Positions 1 to 8,948 are shown, numbered from the stretch's first letter. The stretch: 64,000 bases of DNA from Bog-756 sp963703145 (GCA_963703145.1 OY969793.1:1364001-1428000), one strand, 5' to 3'. Notes: a model not told the origin generated them from the letters alone. Numbers and translations: made by a program.

Positions 1-822
1 GGGCAGATTGGATGCCCCGGTGATCTGGAGCAGGGCCACGTCGTTGGTCGGGTCGGTGTCGATCAGGGTGGCCGGCATCGAGGTGAGCTTCCCGTAGAGC
101 GTCACCGTGATGGTGGTGGCGCCGGCGATGACGTGGTTGTTGGTGACGACCTCGCCGTTCGAGGTGATGATCATCCCGGTCCCCTGATCCTCTTGGACGC
201 CACCCGACGATCCCCCACCGAACAGAGACTGGGTGGCCGGTGCTGGGGACTTGGCGTCGATGGAGACAATGGCCGGCAGTACCTTGTCGATGACCGACTC
301 GATGTTGGTGGTCCCGTTGAGCAGCGCCGGACCGGCCGAGATCTCCTTGACCGTGGTCGTCCCATCGCCGCCGTTGGTGGCAGCCACGATCCCGCCGCCG
401 ATCAGCGCTCCGATGAGGGCGGCCACCAGTGAGATCACCGGCCACCGCCAGCTGCCCAGTCGGTGACGGGCACCAGGGCCAGCGGGATCGCTCGGTGGCG
501 GGGTCGGCCCGACCGGCGCCCAGACCGGCACGACCGACGTCCCGGTCGCTGTCGGCGCACCCGGGTCGGCGGAGGTGGGCTCCCGCCACTGGGGCGGTAG
601 GAAGGACTCCCCCGCCGGGGCGGGAGGGTGCGGTGGTGGCGGACGCTCCTCGCCGTCTGGAGTTTCCCGGTCGGTCGCCCCGACCGGGCCCAGGGGCACG
701 GCGGGCGGCACCGGGGGCGGGACGTCCGAGGGGGTGGTCGCGGCATCCGGCGGGGGGACCACCGTCGCGCCCGTGGGCTCCCCGTCCTGCGGGTGAGTTC
801 CCTCGGCTTCCGTTGGGTCCAT
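1..822 (-). CDS. HtrA/DegP-like S1C serine protease, N-terminal part
   Basis: This is the N-terminal 274 residues of a membrane-anchored trypsin-like protease; the rest lies off the left edge. The start is the ATG at 822-820. Residues 1-120 are a Pro-rich, presumably disordered cytoplasmic region, followed by one membrane segment (about 125-147) and the beginning of a protease domain. The catalytic His is in TNNHVI (His230) and the catalytic Asp in NDVALL (Asp261); the Ser motif GNSGGP and any PDZ domain would be outside the window. By family knowledge such proteins act outside the membrane in envelope protein quality control. The family is clear; which HtrA paralogue it is cannot be told. 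Confidence 0.9.
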   Translation of the reverse strand, partial: MDPTEAEGTHPQDGEPTGATVVPPPDAATTPSDVPPPVPPAVPLGPVGATDRETPDGEERPPPPHPPAPAGESFLPPQWREPTSADPGAPTATGTSVVPVWAPVGPTPPPSDPAGPGARHRLGSWRWPVISLVAALIGALIGGGIVAATNGGDGTTTVKEISAGPALLNGTTNIESVIDKVLPAIVSIDAKSPAPATQSLFGGGSSGGVQEDQGTGMIITSNGEVVTNNHVIAGATTITVTLYGKLTSMPATLIDTDPTNDVALLQITGASNLP

Positions 823-1002
823 CACGCTCCTCCTCGACGGGTCTGTTCCGGCCGATGGCGCCGACCCAGCGCCCGCTCACGCCCGGGGCCAGATGGTCAT
901 CGTAGGGGCAGGGGGGTGGAGCGTCGGGTATTTCTGCGGGGTTCTTAGGCCCTTCTTAGACCAGGCTGAACGGGGTTTGTCCCCGCGGCCCGCCTGCGGC
1001 AG

Positions 1003-1008
1003 TAGCCT
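1003..1008 (+). promoter_or_regulatory. -10 box TAGCCT for the gene at 1019
   Basis: The hexamer TAGCCT fits the actinobacterial TANNNT -10 consensus and lies 10 nt before the ATG at 1019, where no Shine-Dalgarno sequence is visible. This suggests a leaderless or nearly leaderless transcript. Confidence 0.35.
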
Positions 1009-1018
1009 GTCGCCCGGT

Positions 1019-2326
1019 ATGGCCCATCGCATCGAAGTCGAACTCACCAGTCAGACCGGGGAGGCCACCTGGACCTGGCGCGCCGCCGGTGCCAAGCAAC
1101 CCCGCGGCACGGTTGACGCTGCGCTGGTCCCGGAGGGGTCGGGTGTGGGCTCGGTCCTGCGGGCCGAGGTCGAGACCTCCCTGGACGGGACCACGGTGAC
1201 CGCCCTCCTGCCGGCGAAGACCAAAGGCGAGATCCGGACCACCGAGCGGATCGAGATCCTGGGGACCCCCCAGAAGGGGCCCGACGTCAACGTGGTGCTG
1301 GCCGGCAAGTCCAAGCGCCGCCGAGACGACCACTCCGAGGGTCGCGACGGCGGGCGCCGACCGGCCGATCGTCGGCCCCGTCCCGAGGGCGGAGGCCGCA
1401 GTGGCCGCCCCGAGGGCCGGGGGGACTCACGCGGCGCTGGTCGCGGCGAGCAGTCGACGCCGGGGGCCGAGGGCGGCCCCGGCCGTCGCCGCACCGGCCC
1501 GGCCCGGCCCGGTGGACGGGAGGGTGGCGGGCGGGACAATCCCCGCCGGTTGGCCACCTCCTCGGTGTACCGCAATGCCGCCCTGGCCGAGCTCAAGCCC
1601 GAGCAGCTCCCCGTGGCCGAGCAGCTCTTGCGCGGTGGGATCCCCGCCGTCCGCCAAGCCATCGACGAGCAGAACACGAGAGCGCGTGCCGAGCACCGGC
1701 CCGAGGTCACGCCGGGGCCGCTGCTGGCCATGGCCGAACAACTGCTCCCCGCCGTCAACCTGGCGACCTGGAAGGACCGCGCCTCGGTGGCCCGGACGGC
1801 CGGCAAGGACGTCCCTCTGCGGGAGCTGCGCTCCATCGTGGCCTCCTCCTCCACCGTCACGCTCGACGACGAGGGCACCGAGATGGCCACCACCTTGCGG
1901 ACCTCGCTCGACCAGCGGGTCACCGCACTGCGTGACCGCTGGGTCGAGCGGATCACCACCTCGCTGGACGAGGGACGCGTGGTCGACGCCGTGCGGGCCT
2001 CGATCCGGCCTCCGGAGCCGGCCACCCGGCTCTCCGCCGAGCTGGCGGTGCGCTTGGCCGAGAGTGCCGGACAGGCCATGGCGGCCGATACCCCGCCCGA
2101 TCAGTGGCTGGCGCTCTTGGAGGTCGTCGTGGAGTCGCCGGTGCGCCGCACGGTCAAGCCCGCCGGCCTGCCCACCGGCGCCGACGAGGCGCTGCTCACC
2201 GAAGCCCGCAAGGCATCGGGTTACGTGCCCGAGCTGGCCCGCCTCATGGGCATCCCCATTCCACCACCTCCCGGGCCCCGCCGGCCGGTGCCGGCCCGCA
2301 GCTCGTCGGGACGTCGCTCGTCCTAG
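1019..2326 (+). CDS. Conserved hypothetical protein with RG-rich linker
   Basis: I do not recognise this 435-residue protein. The frame is open from 893, but the ATG at 1019 is preferred because the preceding 42 codons look unlike protein and a -10 hexamer lies just upstream. Residues 1-96 look like a compact beta-rich domain (MAHRIEVELTSQTGEATWTW...). Residues about 97-180 are an Arg/Gly-rich, highly charged, presumably disordered linker with RGD, RPEG and GRR runs. Residues about 180-420 are helical and include VYRNAALAELKPEQLPVAEQ. RG-rich linkers often bind RNA, but that is only inference here. It is followed by a convergent acetyltransferase gene 34 nt away. Confidence 0.7.
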   Translation: MAHRIEVELTSQTGEATWTWRAAGAKQPRGTVDAALVPEGSGVGSVLRAEVETSLDGTTVTALLPAKTKGEIRTTERIEILGTPQKGPDVNVVLAGKSKRRRDDHSEGRDGGRRPADRRPRPEGGGRSGRPEGRGDSRGAGRGEQSTPGAEGGPGRRRTGPARPGGREGGGRDNPRRLATSSVYRNAALAELKPEQLPVAEQLLRGGIPAVRQAIDEQNTRARAEHRPEVTPGPLLAMAEQLLPAVNLATWKDRASVARTAGKDVPLRELRSIVASSSTVTLDDEGTEMATTLRTSLDQRVTALRDRWVERITTSLDEGRVVDAVRASIRPPEPATRLSAELAVRLAESAGQAMAADTPPDQWLALLEVVVESPVRRTVKPAGLPTGADEALLTEARKASGYVPELARLMGIPIPPPPGPRRPVPARSSSGRRSS

Positions 2327-2360
2327 GAGTGTCCGGACCGGGTGCCTCCACCGGCCTGTT

Positions 2361-2834
2361 TCAGTGGAGCGGTCGGTGCATGGTGATGAGGCGGGCCTTG
2401 AAACCGGCATCCTCGAACAGCCGCTTGGCCGACCGGTCGCCCGGGAGGGCCAGGCCGTCCACCCCCGCACAGCCCTGGCCATCCAGCCAGGCGGTAGCGG
2501 TGTCGAGCAGCCGGCGTCCGAGGCCCACCCCTCGGGCCCCGGGCTCCACGTAGCAGAGTTCGATCACACCCTGGCGGCCGAGTTCGTGGCGGTCCTCGTG
2601 ATGGCACACCGCCACGCCCATCACCTGGTCGTCGAGCGTCCCGACCAGGACCAGACCGTCGTCGGCACCGAGCAGATCGCTCAGCTGGCCCGAGAGCGGT
2701 GCCCGGTCATCGCCCGATGGATGGGCGGCGAGCAGTGCGCCGCCCCGTTGGCCGGCCAGGGCCGCCAGGAACTCCCCCACCAGCTCGCCGAACCGCCCGG
2801 CGTCGTCTGGGACCGCCTCACGCACCGACTCCAT
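2361..2834 (-). CDS. GNAT-family N-acetyltransferase
   Basis: This 157-residue protein has the GNAT fold: the acetyl-CoA pyrophosphate-binding motif A is visible as GARGVGLGRRLLD at residues 99-111, preceded by the strand IELCYVEP and followed by FEDAGFK, the usual motif B region. Such enzymes move an acetyl group from acetyl-CoA to an amine; the substrate cannot be predicted. It is codirectional with the two small genes upstream (2879-3430 and 3443-3928), with 44 nt between it and the first, so it may end that transcript. Confidence 0.85.
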   Translation of the reverse strand: MESVREAVPDDAGRFGELVGEFLAALAGQRGGALLAAHPSGDDRAPLSGQLSDLLGADDGLVLVGTLDDQVMGVAVCHHEDRHELGRQGVIELCYVEPGARGVGLGRRLLDTATAWLDGQGCAGVDGLALPGDRSAKRLFEDAGFKARLITMHRPLH

Positions 2835-2878
2835 CGGCTCCCCTCCCCCGCCCGGATCGGTCCGTCAGCTCGCAGCGA

Positions 2879-3430
2879 CTAGGAACGCTCGTCGAGCAGC
2901 TGGTCCACGCGGCTCAGAATGGTGCGCCGCCCACGGGTGGACGCCTCGTAGGCACGGACCGAGACCAGCTCGGACCGGTTCAGCCCGTCGAGGCGCTGGA
3001 CCACCTGGGAGGCGGACAGCGTGTCGAACCCGGGGATGGACAGCGTCGACACCGCAGGGACGTGACCGTTGCTCTCGGTGGGGACGGCATGGACCGGTCG
3101 CTCCGCGGTGCGGGCCGCGGGTGCGGTGGCCTCGCTGGGGGGCACCCGGGTCGTGGTGTCGGGTCGCGTGACATCGGCCGGGCGACCGCCACGGTGGAGC
3201 AGCGCCCCGGACCGACGGCGGAACTCGTCCTGGCCGGCCTTCATGGCGAACTGCCCGACCGCACGGGCCGACGACACCCGCACGCCCAACCGCTCACGGC
3301 CGCGCTCAGCCAGTCGGGGGAATTCCTCGACCACCGAGACGGCGATGCCCGCCGGCACGTAGACGAACAGATCCAGCAGCCGCTCGTTCAGCGGTGGATC
3401 GGTCGGTTGCTGGTGGTTCGGTCCGGCCAT
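2879..3430 (-). CDS. Actinobacterial protein, lipid-droplet-associated-like C-terminal repeat
   Basis: This 183-residue protein of unknown function has an N-terminal part (residues 1-75) predicted helical and possibly membrane- or lipid-associating (LFVYVPAGIAVSVVEEF), a low-complexity middle, and a C-terminal segment around 130-183 containing PGFDTLSASQVVQRLDGLN and RAYEASTRGRRTILSRVDQL. That tail resembles one found in actinobacterial proteins annotated as lipid-droplet-associated or left uncharacterised. The ATG at 3430 has GGGGAG 7 nt upstream, lying just after the stop codon of the DUF4193 gene, so the two are probably cotranscribed and coupled. Confidence 0.7.
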   Translation of the reverse strand: MAGPNHQQPTDPPLNERLLDLFVYVPAGIAVSVVEEFPRLAERGRERLGVRVSSARAVGQFAMKAGQDEFRRRSGALLHRGGRPADVTRPDTTTRVPPSEATAPAARTAERPVHAVPTESNGHVPAVSTLSIPGFDTLSASQVVQRLDGLNRSELVSVRAYEASTRGRRTILSRVDQLLDERS

Positions 3431-3442
3431 GGTCGGCTCCCC

Positions 3443-3928
3443 TCACACGCAGTCGCGGCAGAGCATCTTCTTCCGGTCGGCCAGTTGGTTGGGGTGCTTG
3501 ACCAAGAAGCACGACCGGCACACGAACTCACCGGGCTGCTTGGGCAGCACCCGCTCCACCCCGTCACCCGAGCGGTCCTCGGGTTCGGGGGTCTCCTCGT
3601 CGTCCTCGACCTCCTCGACGACCAACCGCTCCTTCAAGATGGTGTCGAGGCTGGCCTCGACGTCTTCGTCGTCGGGCTCTTCCTCGTCGTCCTCGTCGGT
3701 CTCTTCGCCCGCCGCGGCCTTGGTGGCCGCCGCCTTGGTGGTGGCCGCAGGGACCACCGCCTCATCCGCCTCGTCCACTTCGACGATCACGACATCGGCG
3801 TCATCGTCCTCCTCGTCGGGAATCGCCAGTGCATCCTCGGCGATGAGGTCGTCGTCGTCCGCCAGCTCGTCGAGGTCACCCTCGACGAGCTCTTCTGGTC
3901 CTTCGACTTCATCCAGTTCTTGTGGCAT
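3443..3928 (-). CDS. DUF4193-type zinc-ribbon protein
   Basis: This 161-residue protein is extremely acidic over residues 1-125, with many Asp/Glu runs and an Ala/Thr-rich stretch, and ends in a four-cysteine ribbon: FVCRSCFLVKH (Cys137, Cys140) and MLCRDCV (Cys157, Cys160). The family is small, actinobacterial and of unknown role; homologues are usually about 100 residues, so the acidic part is expanded here. The ribbon should bind zinc. It begins a likely operon with the 183-residue protein downstream. A strong -10 hexamer lies about 30 nt before the ATG. Confidence 0.85.
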   Translation of the reverse strand: MPQELDEVEGPEELVEGDLDELADDDDLIAEDALAIPDEEDDDADVVIVEVDEADEAVVPAATTKAAATKAAAGEETDEDDEEEPDDEDVEASLDTILKERLVVEEVEDDEETPEPEDRSGDGVERVLPKQPGEFVCRSCFLVKHPNQLADRKKMLCRDCV

Positions 3929-4424
3929 CTCGGTCTTTCAATGGTGAGTTGGGCGGGAGCATAGACGGTTCCGCCGAGTCGTCGTTCGCATCGTGCAGAC
4001 CGCCTCTCCTTGCGTGGTCATCGTCAGGCAGCTGGGGACGGATGGCTGGGCTGCGCCCCAGGTGCGATGCACCCGGAGCGGCACCACCGATCCCAGCGAC
4101 CGGCGGCGGTGTCGGGATCGCTCCCACTGCGATGCTCGTCGAGGTCCCGTGCCTGCCAAGCGCAGGCGGTCGGACCCAGGGGTCTTTGGCACCATTCCCC
4201 CCATTACCTCCGGATTGCGCCGTCGGTCTCGGGGGAAATGTTTTCTACTCGATCCCCTGGGTCTCCCTCCGCCTCTCACAGCATCCCCCCCTCAAGCCGA
4301 CCCGAGCTATCACTCGGAGCGCTGTCGGGGCGAGTGGGACTGGGCGAACGATAGGCCATGCACACCGGCGCTCGTCAAATGGCTTCTCCCCCGCCCCACC
4401 TGGACGTTTCCGCAACTTCCCAGG
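3929..4424. other. 496-nt intergenic region between DUF4193 and ThyX-like genes
   Basis: No plausible protein-coding gene is seen here. It holds the likely DUF4193 promoter (3958-3963), a short perfect hairpin (GCCTGC, loop CAAGC, GCAGGC, at about 4150-4166) and a weaker CCGAG/CTCGG hairpin near 4302-4317. The part around 4230-4260 is relatively AT-rich. I compared it by eye with RNase P, tmRNA and common riboswitch cores and recognised none. Confidence 0.5.
3958..3963 (-). promoter_or_regulatory. -10 box TATGCT for the DUF4193 gene
   Basis: On the minus strand TATGCT, a near-consensus -10 hexamer, lies 29 nt before the ATG at 3928, predicting a leader of about 22 nt. I see no convincing -35 element. 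Confidence 0.4.
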
Positions 4425-6083
4425 TCAGGGGATTACCGGATTTCCCGCCGTCGACATCGATTCGCGCCGGACCTCGGCGCGGCGCTCGGACTCCAGCCGC
4501 TCCAAGTCCTCGGAGCCGTAGTGGACGTGGCTCATCGCCTCGGCCAACAGGTGGTGTCCGGCCTGGTCGGCGATGAGCCGGTGCATCTCCTGGGCCACCC
4601 ACCGGTAGCCCGGGTGACCCTGGGGCCCCGAGCGCAGCTCGAGCAGGTGCATGGCCTCGCGGGCGTTCATCTGCATGGAGTAGCGGATGCGGTACGCGAG
4701 GGCCACGGCGTAGGCCGACTCCACCGGGAACAGCGGGGCGATGGTCTCGGCCAGCTCCCGGGATCGCTCGAGCGAGCTCACGTACCGATCGGTGAGTCCG
4801 GCGTCCTCGACCACGTCGGGGACGTCGTAGCCCAGCGAGGCGCCCAAGGGCTGCCACTCGATGGTCAGCATGCGGTGGCGCTGGAGGTCCCGGAAGGCCC
4901 CGTAGTCGGTGACCACGTCGAAGCGGTAGTCGGTGCGCTCGAAGGCCCGGCCGGGACGGTGGCGGCGGTTCTCGCGGTCCCCGACATAGGCGGCCAGCAG
5001 GGACCGCTTCTCCTCGGCGCCGAGCAGGCGGACCCGCGCCAGCACCTCTTCCTCGGGTCGGTCGGTCAGGGGGGCGCACACCGCGGCGATGACCTTGTCC
5101 TCGCCGTCGGGGTCGAAGTCGAGGAGCGTGACCGAGGGCTGGCCTGACGGCCCCCCGACTGGGCGGGCGGAGGGGGCCACCAGGTCGGGGAAGAGGCCCT
5201 CCACGACCTGGGACGTCTCGTGCTGGGTGCGTTCGAGGTAGTCCGACCAGGCCCCACCCCGGTCGGCGCGGTCCACCCGTTGGAGGAACGACGGGATGAC
5301 CTTGCGGAGCTCTTCCAGCATCATGTCGGCGTAGCGGCGGGCCTCGGGTAGGGGGTGGGAGCGCATCCGCAGCAGCAGCATCTCGTAGGACTGACCCGAC
5401 CCGTAGATGCCCACGTTGGACAGGGACGCCGCCGGCAGGAGTCCGCGCAGCCCGTCGAGGGCCTTGGCCTTGACCGCCTGGCGGTGCACGAAGTCGGAGT
5501 CGCCGGGTTGGCGGGGGTGGCGGGCGGCCAGGAAGGCCTGGGCCTCCTCCAACAGCTCGCCGTAGGTATCGAACATCCGGTCCATGTCCCCCACATAGCG
5601 GGCCCCGAGTGCCGAGTCGAGGATGGCCGGGTCCCGGTAGTAGCGGTAGTGGCCCGTCGTCAGGCGCTGGTTGTAGGCGATGTAGCGGGTCGACTGCTCG
5701 AGGTAGGCCATGAGGCGGCCCCACTCGAGGATCTTGGTGAGCACGTTGGAGGCCTGCTCGCAGGCCAGGTGGACCCCACCGAGTTGGGCCACCGAGTCGT
5801 CCCCGTACTCGAAGAACACCTTCTCGTAGAGCTCTTCGGCCCGGCGGAGTCCCACGGTGGCGTCCACCGTGGCGTCGCCGGAGATGTCCAGCTCACCGAC
5901 GAATTCGTCGAGGAACAGGCGCCGCAGGCTCTTGTGGGAGCGGGAGTACCGGGCGAACAGCGCACCCTTGACCACTTCTGGCAGGTTGACCAGGGCGAAG
6001 ACGGGCCGATCGAGGTTCGTGACATACCGCCGGAGGATGTCCTCCTCCTCAGTCGTGAACGTCTCCTCGGCGTAGGGGAACAT
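4425..6083 (-). CDS. Duplicated ThyX-like (FAD-dependent thymidylate synthase-like) protein
   Basis: The 552-residue protein resembles the long ThyX-like family of actinobacteria and has two Thy1-like halves; true ThyX is about 250 residues and uses FAD and methylenetetrahydrofolate to methylate dUMP. The canonical signature RHRxxSxNxxSxRY is not complete in either half. The first half keeps only its end (LEQSTRY, residues 128-134, with Arg123 in the third position), while the second keeps only its start (QRHRMLT, residues 401-407). Whether it still makes dTMP is therefore uncertain. The ATG at 6083 lies 9 nt after a TAGTGT hexamer that overlaps the helY stop codon, so it may have its own promoter. 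Confidence 0.8.
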   Translation of the reverse strand: MFPYAEETFTTEEEDILRRYVTNLDRPVFALVNLPEVVKGALFARYSRSHKSLRRLFLDEFVGELDISGDATVDATVGLRRAEELYEKVFFEYGDDSVAQLGGVHLACEQASNVLTKILEWGRLMAYLEQSTRYIAYNQRLTTGHYRYYRDPAILDSALGARYVGDMDRMFDTYGELLEEAQAFLAARHPRQPGDSDFVHRQAVKAKALDGLRGLLPAASLSNVGIYGSGQSYEMLLLRMRSHPLPEARRYADMMLEELRKVIPSFLQRVDRADRGGAWSDYLERTQHETSQVVEGLFPDLVAPSARPVGGPSGQPSVTLLDFDPDGEDKVIAAVCAPLTDRPEEEVLARVRLLGAEEKRSLLAAYVGDRENRRHRPGRAFERTDYRFDVVTDYGAFRDLQRHRMLTIEWQPLGASLGYDVPDVVEDAGLTDRYVSSLERSRELAETIAPLFPVESAYAVALAYRIRYSMQMNAREAMHLLELRSGPQGHPGYRWVAQEMHRLIADQAGHHLLAEAMSHVHYGSEDLERLESERRAEVRRESMSTAGNPVIP

Positions 6084-6092
6084 GCCCGGATC

Positions 6093-6098
6093 ACACTA
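6093..6098 (-). promoter_or_regulatory. -10 box TAGTGT for the ThyX-like gene
   Basis: On the minus strand TAGTGT overlaps the TAG stop of the helicase gene and lies 9 nt before the next ATG, consistent with a leaderless start. Confidence 0.35.
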
Positions 6099-8162
6099 GG
6101 ACGGCACCGATGGGTCAGGCGCGGACCCCAGTGCGGCCGGGTCGTCGGCCCCCACCACGCCACGCCGGAGCAGGGCCACGGCCAGCCCGGCGGCGTCCGC
6201 CGTGGCGACCTCGGGGGCCACCTGGGCCAGCTGGCGGACCAGCTCGATGAGCTGGCGGACGTTGCGGACGAAGTCCCCCGGGGCCACGTCGGTCTCCCGG
6301 AGCACCGAGTCCAGCGTGGCGCCTCCGGCCCAGCTCATCACCGCTCGGGCCAGGCCACCGTCGGGGCGCCGGGTGCGCCGGAGCCCGACCCGGCGCTCAT
6401 CGGCCCGAACCTCGCCGGCCAGGGACTCCAGCCGGGCCAGGCGCTCGAGGACGGCCGGCTGTCGAGGGGCCGGGGCCTCCTCGCCGGCCCGGCGGGCCTC
6501 GAAGGTGAAGGCCGAGGCCACCCCGGCCAGCCCGACCGGGTCGAGCCCGTCGAACAGCCCGGTGCGCAGGGCCTCGGTGACCAGCAGGTCCGACTCGTGG
6601 TAGATCGAGGCCAGCATGCCTCCCGCAGCGGTCATCGCCCACCCCTCGATGAACCCCCGCTGTTCCAGGATGGCCAGGCGGCGGTCCAGCTGCGCGGCGA
6701 GCGAGACCGAGCCGGCCGGGGCCTGCCACTGGCCGTAGGAGGCGGCCAGCAGTCGGTGGGCCTCCTCCCTCGACCACCGGCGCACCAGGTTGACCGCCAG
6801 GTTGTAGGTGGGATGGAACGACGAGACCAGGTCCGGCGGCGGGGCCAGGGCGGTCCGGGCCACCTGGCCGAAGGGGGTGGCCTGGGACCACAGCACGAAG
6901 GCGTGGCCCACCGTGTCGATGCCCCGGCGGCCGGCCCGCCCGGTCAGCTGCTGGTACTCGCCCGAGGTGAGCGCCGAGGTGTCCGAGCCCCGGAACTTGG
7001 CAAAGCGCTCGACGACCACCGTGCGGGCCGGCATGTTGATCCCGAGGGCGAGCGTCTCGGTGGCGAAGACCACCTTGAGCAGCCCCTCGGAGAAGCAGCG
7101 CTCGACGGCCTGGCGGAAGGCCGGTACCAGGCCGGCGTGGTGGGGGGCCACTCCGGCCTCGAGGGCGGCCGACCACGGCCCGTACCCAAGGGTGCGGAGG
7201 TCCTCGTCCTCCAACCGCTCCACCGAGGCCTCGATCAGCTGGCGGATCCGGACCCGCTCTTCGGGGGTGGTCAGGCGGATCCCGTCCTGGAGGCAGTGGC
7301 GGGTGGCGTCGTCACAGGCCGCCCGGGAGAAGATGAACGTGATGGCCGGCAGCATGCCCGCCCCATCCAGGTACTCGACCACCTCGCTCCGCCGGGGCGC
7401 CCGGAACCGGTGGCGGGGATTGCGACGGCGACGGTCGTCGAGGGACACGCCGTCGGGATTGGGCTTGCCCTGGCGCAGCAGGGGCAGGACGGTGAGCCCG
7501 TCCCGGCCCCGCTCGGCCACGGCGAAGTGGTGGTGCAGCTTCACCGGGCGGTGGCCCTCGACGATCACCCGGGTGGTTCCCCGCACCGACGTCAGCCAGG
7601 CCCCGAAATCGGTGGCGTTGTTGACCGTGGCCGAGAGGCTGACAAAGCGCACGCTGTCCGGGGTGGTGACGAGGACCTCCTCCCACACCGATCCGCGGTA
7701 GGGGTCCTGGAGGTAGTGGACCTCGTCGAGCACCACCACATCGAGGCCGTCGAGGGTGCTCGACCGGGCGAAGAGCATGTTGCGCAGGACCTCGGTGGTC
7801 ATGACCACGATGGGCGCATGGCTCTGGTGCGAGACGTCACCGGTCAACAGCCCGACCCGGTCCTCCCCGTAGCGTCTGGCGAATTCGGCAAACTTCTGGT
7901 TGGAGAGGGCCTTGATCGGGGTGGTGTAGAAGGTCTTCCCCCCCACGGCCAGTGCCCGAGCGGCGGCGTACTCGGCAATGAGGGTCTTGCCCGAACCGGT
8001 GGGGGCGGACACCAGCACGGACTCGCCCCGGTCAATAGCGTCCATGGCCTCGATCTGGAAGGCGTCCAGGGGGAACCCGATGTCGTGCTGGAACCGCTCC
8101 CGCAACCCCTCCCCCGTCGGTCCGGCGTCCCGGGATGCCCACCCGGCCCGCCCCGGGCTCAT
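6096..8162 (-). CDS. helY: Ski2-like DEAD/DEAH-box helicase, HelY homologue
   Basis: This 688-residue ATP-dependent helicase carries Walker A APTGSGKT (residues 53-60), the DEVH box in VVLDEVHYL (about 143-151), the SAT motif in FVSLSATV and motif VI QLTGRAGRRGID. Together with VGFATETLALGINMPA-type sequence this defines the Ski2/Mtr4 family, which unwinds structured RNA. It sits downstream of tatC and tatA, exactly as helY (Rv2092c) does in Mycobacterium tuberculosis. It is roughly 200 residues shorter than that protein, and the difference seems to fall in the C-terminal accessory regions. Its ATG overlaps the tatC stop (ATGA), which implies translational coupling. Confidence 0.92.
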   Translation of the reverse strand: MSPGRAGWASRDAGPTGEGLRERFQHDIGFPLDAFQIEAMDAIDRGESVLVSAPTGSGKTLIAEYAAARALAVGGKTFYTTPIKALSNQKFAEFARRYGEDRVGLLTGDVSHQSHAPIVVMTTEVLRNMLFARSSTLDGLDVVVLDEVHYLQDPYRGSVWEEVLVTTPDSVRFVSLSATVNNATDFGAWLTSVRGTTRVIVEGHRPVKLHHHFAVAERGRDGLTVLPLLRQGKPNPDGVSLDDRRRRNPRHRFRAPRRSEVVEYLDGAGMLPAITFIFSRAACDDATRHCLQDGIRLTTPEERVRIRQLIEASVERLEDEDLRTLGYGPWSAALEAGVAPHHAGLVPAFRQAVERCFSEGLLKVVFATETLALGINMPARTVVVERFAKFRGSDTSALTSGEYQQLTGRAGRRGIDTVGHAFVLWSQATPFGQVARTALAPPPDLVSSFHPTYNLAVNLVRRWSREEAHRLLAASYGQWQAPAGSVSLAAQLDRRLAILEQRGFIEGWAMTAAGGMLASIYHESDLLVTEALRTGLFDGLDPVGLAGVASAFTFEARRAGEEAPAPRQPAVLERLARLESLAGEVRADERRVGLRRTRRPDGGLARAVMSWAGGATLDSVLRETDVAPGDFVRNVRQLIELVRQLAQVAPEVATADAAGLAVALLRRGVVGADDPAALGSAPDPSVPS

Positions 8163-8911
8163 CGTCGCAGGAGCTTGCCGACGACGATGGACACCTCATA
8201 GAAGACGTAGAGCGGCACAGCCAGGGCCATCATCGAGAAGGGGTCGGAACTCGGGGTCACCACCCCGGCCACCACGACGATGAGCACGATGGCCCACCGG
8301 CGCCACGAAGAGAGCTGCTTGGGCGTCAGGATGCCGGCGACTTCCAGGGACACCAGGATCACTGGGAACTCGAAGGTGATCCCGAACACCACCATCAACA
8401 ACACGATGAGGCTCAGGTACTTGGTCGGGTCGAAGATCTGGTTGAGGCTCGGTCCTCCCACGCTGTCCAGGAACCGGAGGGCGTGGGGAAAGGTGAAAAA
8501 GGCCACCAGGCACCCCAGGCTGAACAGGACGATGGAGGCGGCCACGAACGGGATGGCGTAGCGCTTCTCGGTCGGCTTCAGTCCCGGAGTGATGAAGCGC
8601 CAGAACTCCCACAACAGGATCGGGGAGGCGAAGACCAGACCCCCGTAGGCGGCGATCTTGACCCGGAGCGCCAGGCCGTCGAGCGGGCCGGTGATGTAGA
8701 ACTTGCAGCCGTGGGGCGGACGGATGGCGCAGTAGGGGTGCTGGAGAAAGGCCAGGATCGACGGGTAGATCAAGAAGGCCACGGTGGCAGCGATGACGAA
8801 GGCCACCGCGCAGATCAGCACCCGGGTGCGCAGCTCGGTCAGGTGCTCGACCAGGGTCATCGAGTCCGGCTCGGGACGGGTCTCGGTCCGTCGTTTCAGC
8901 GAGATGGCCAT
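8159..8911 (-). CDS. tatC: Sec-independent protein translocase TatC
   Basis: TatC is the multispanning membrane subunit that receives twin-arginine signal peptides. This 250-residue protein has about six hydrophobic segments, a conserved cytoplasmic N-terminus (MTLVEHLTELRTRVLICAVA) and the characteristic FxxxxFxGL-type loop region near GLVFASPILLWEFWRFITPGL. An unusual short insert with two Cys (HPYCAIRPPHGCKFYIT, about 65-81) lies in the first extracytoplasmic loop. The stop overlaps the start of helY by 4 nt, and tatA lies 37 nt upstream on the same strand, so the three genes likely form one transcript. Confidence 0.96.
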   Translation of the reverse strand: MAISLKRRTETRPEPDSMTLVEHLTELRTRVLICAVAFVIAATVAFLIYPSILAFLQHPYCAIRPPHGCKFYITGPLDGLALRVKIAAYGGLVFASPILLWEFWRFITPGLKPTEKRYAIPFVAASIVLFSLGCLVAFFTFPHALRFLDSVGGPSLNQIFDPTKYLSLIVLLMVVFGITFEFPVILVSLEVAGILTPKQLSSWRRWAIVLIVVVAGVVTPSSDPFSMMALAVPLYVFYEVSIVVGKLLRR

Positions 8912-8948
8912 GAGTGGTCGACGACTCCGATCCCGCAGCGGGTCCGGG

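Noticed and set aside
4090..4424. Structured RNA (RNase P, tmRNA, 6S or riboswitch) in the 4.1-4.4 kb gap
   Set aside because: Only short isolated hairpins are present, and none of the conserved core sequences of these RNAs could be recognised by eye. A covariance-model search would be decisive.
5355..8201. A 948-codon plus-strand ORF opposite helY and tatC, and similar long antisense frames (for example opposite gltB and the fused nucleotidyltransferase)
   Set aside because: In very GC-rich genomes the frame opposite a real gene stays open. The products are low-complexity and Gly/Arg/His-rich with no motifs, while the minus strand carries recognised families.
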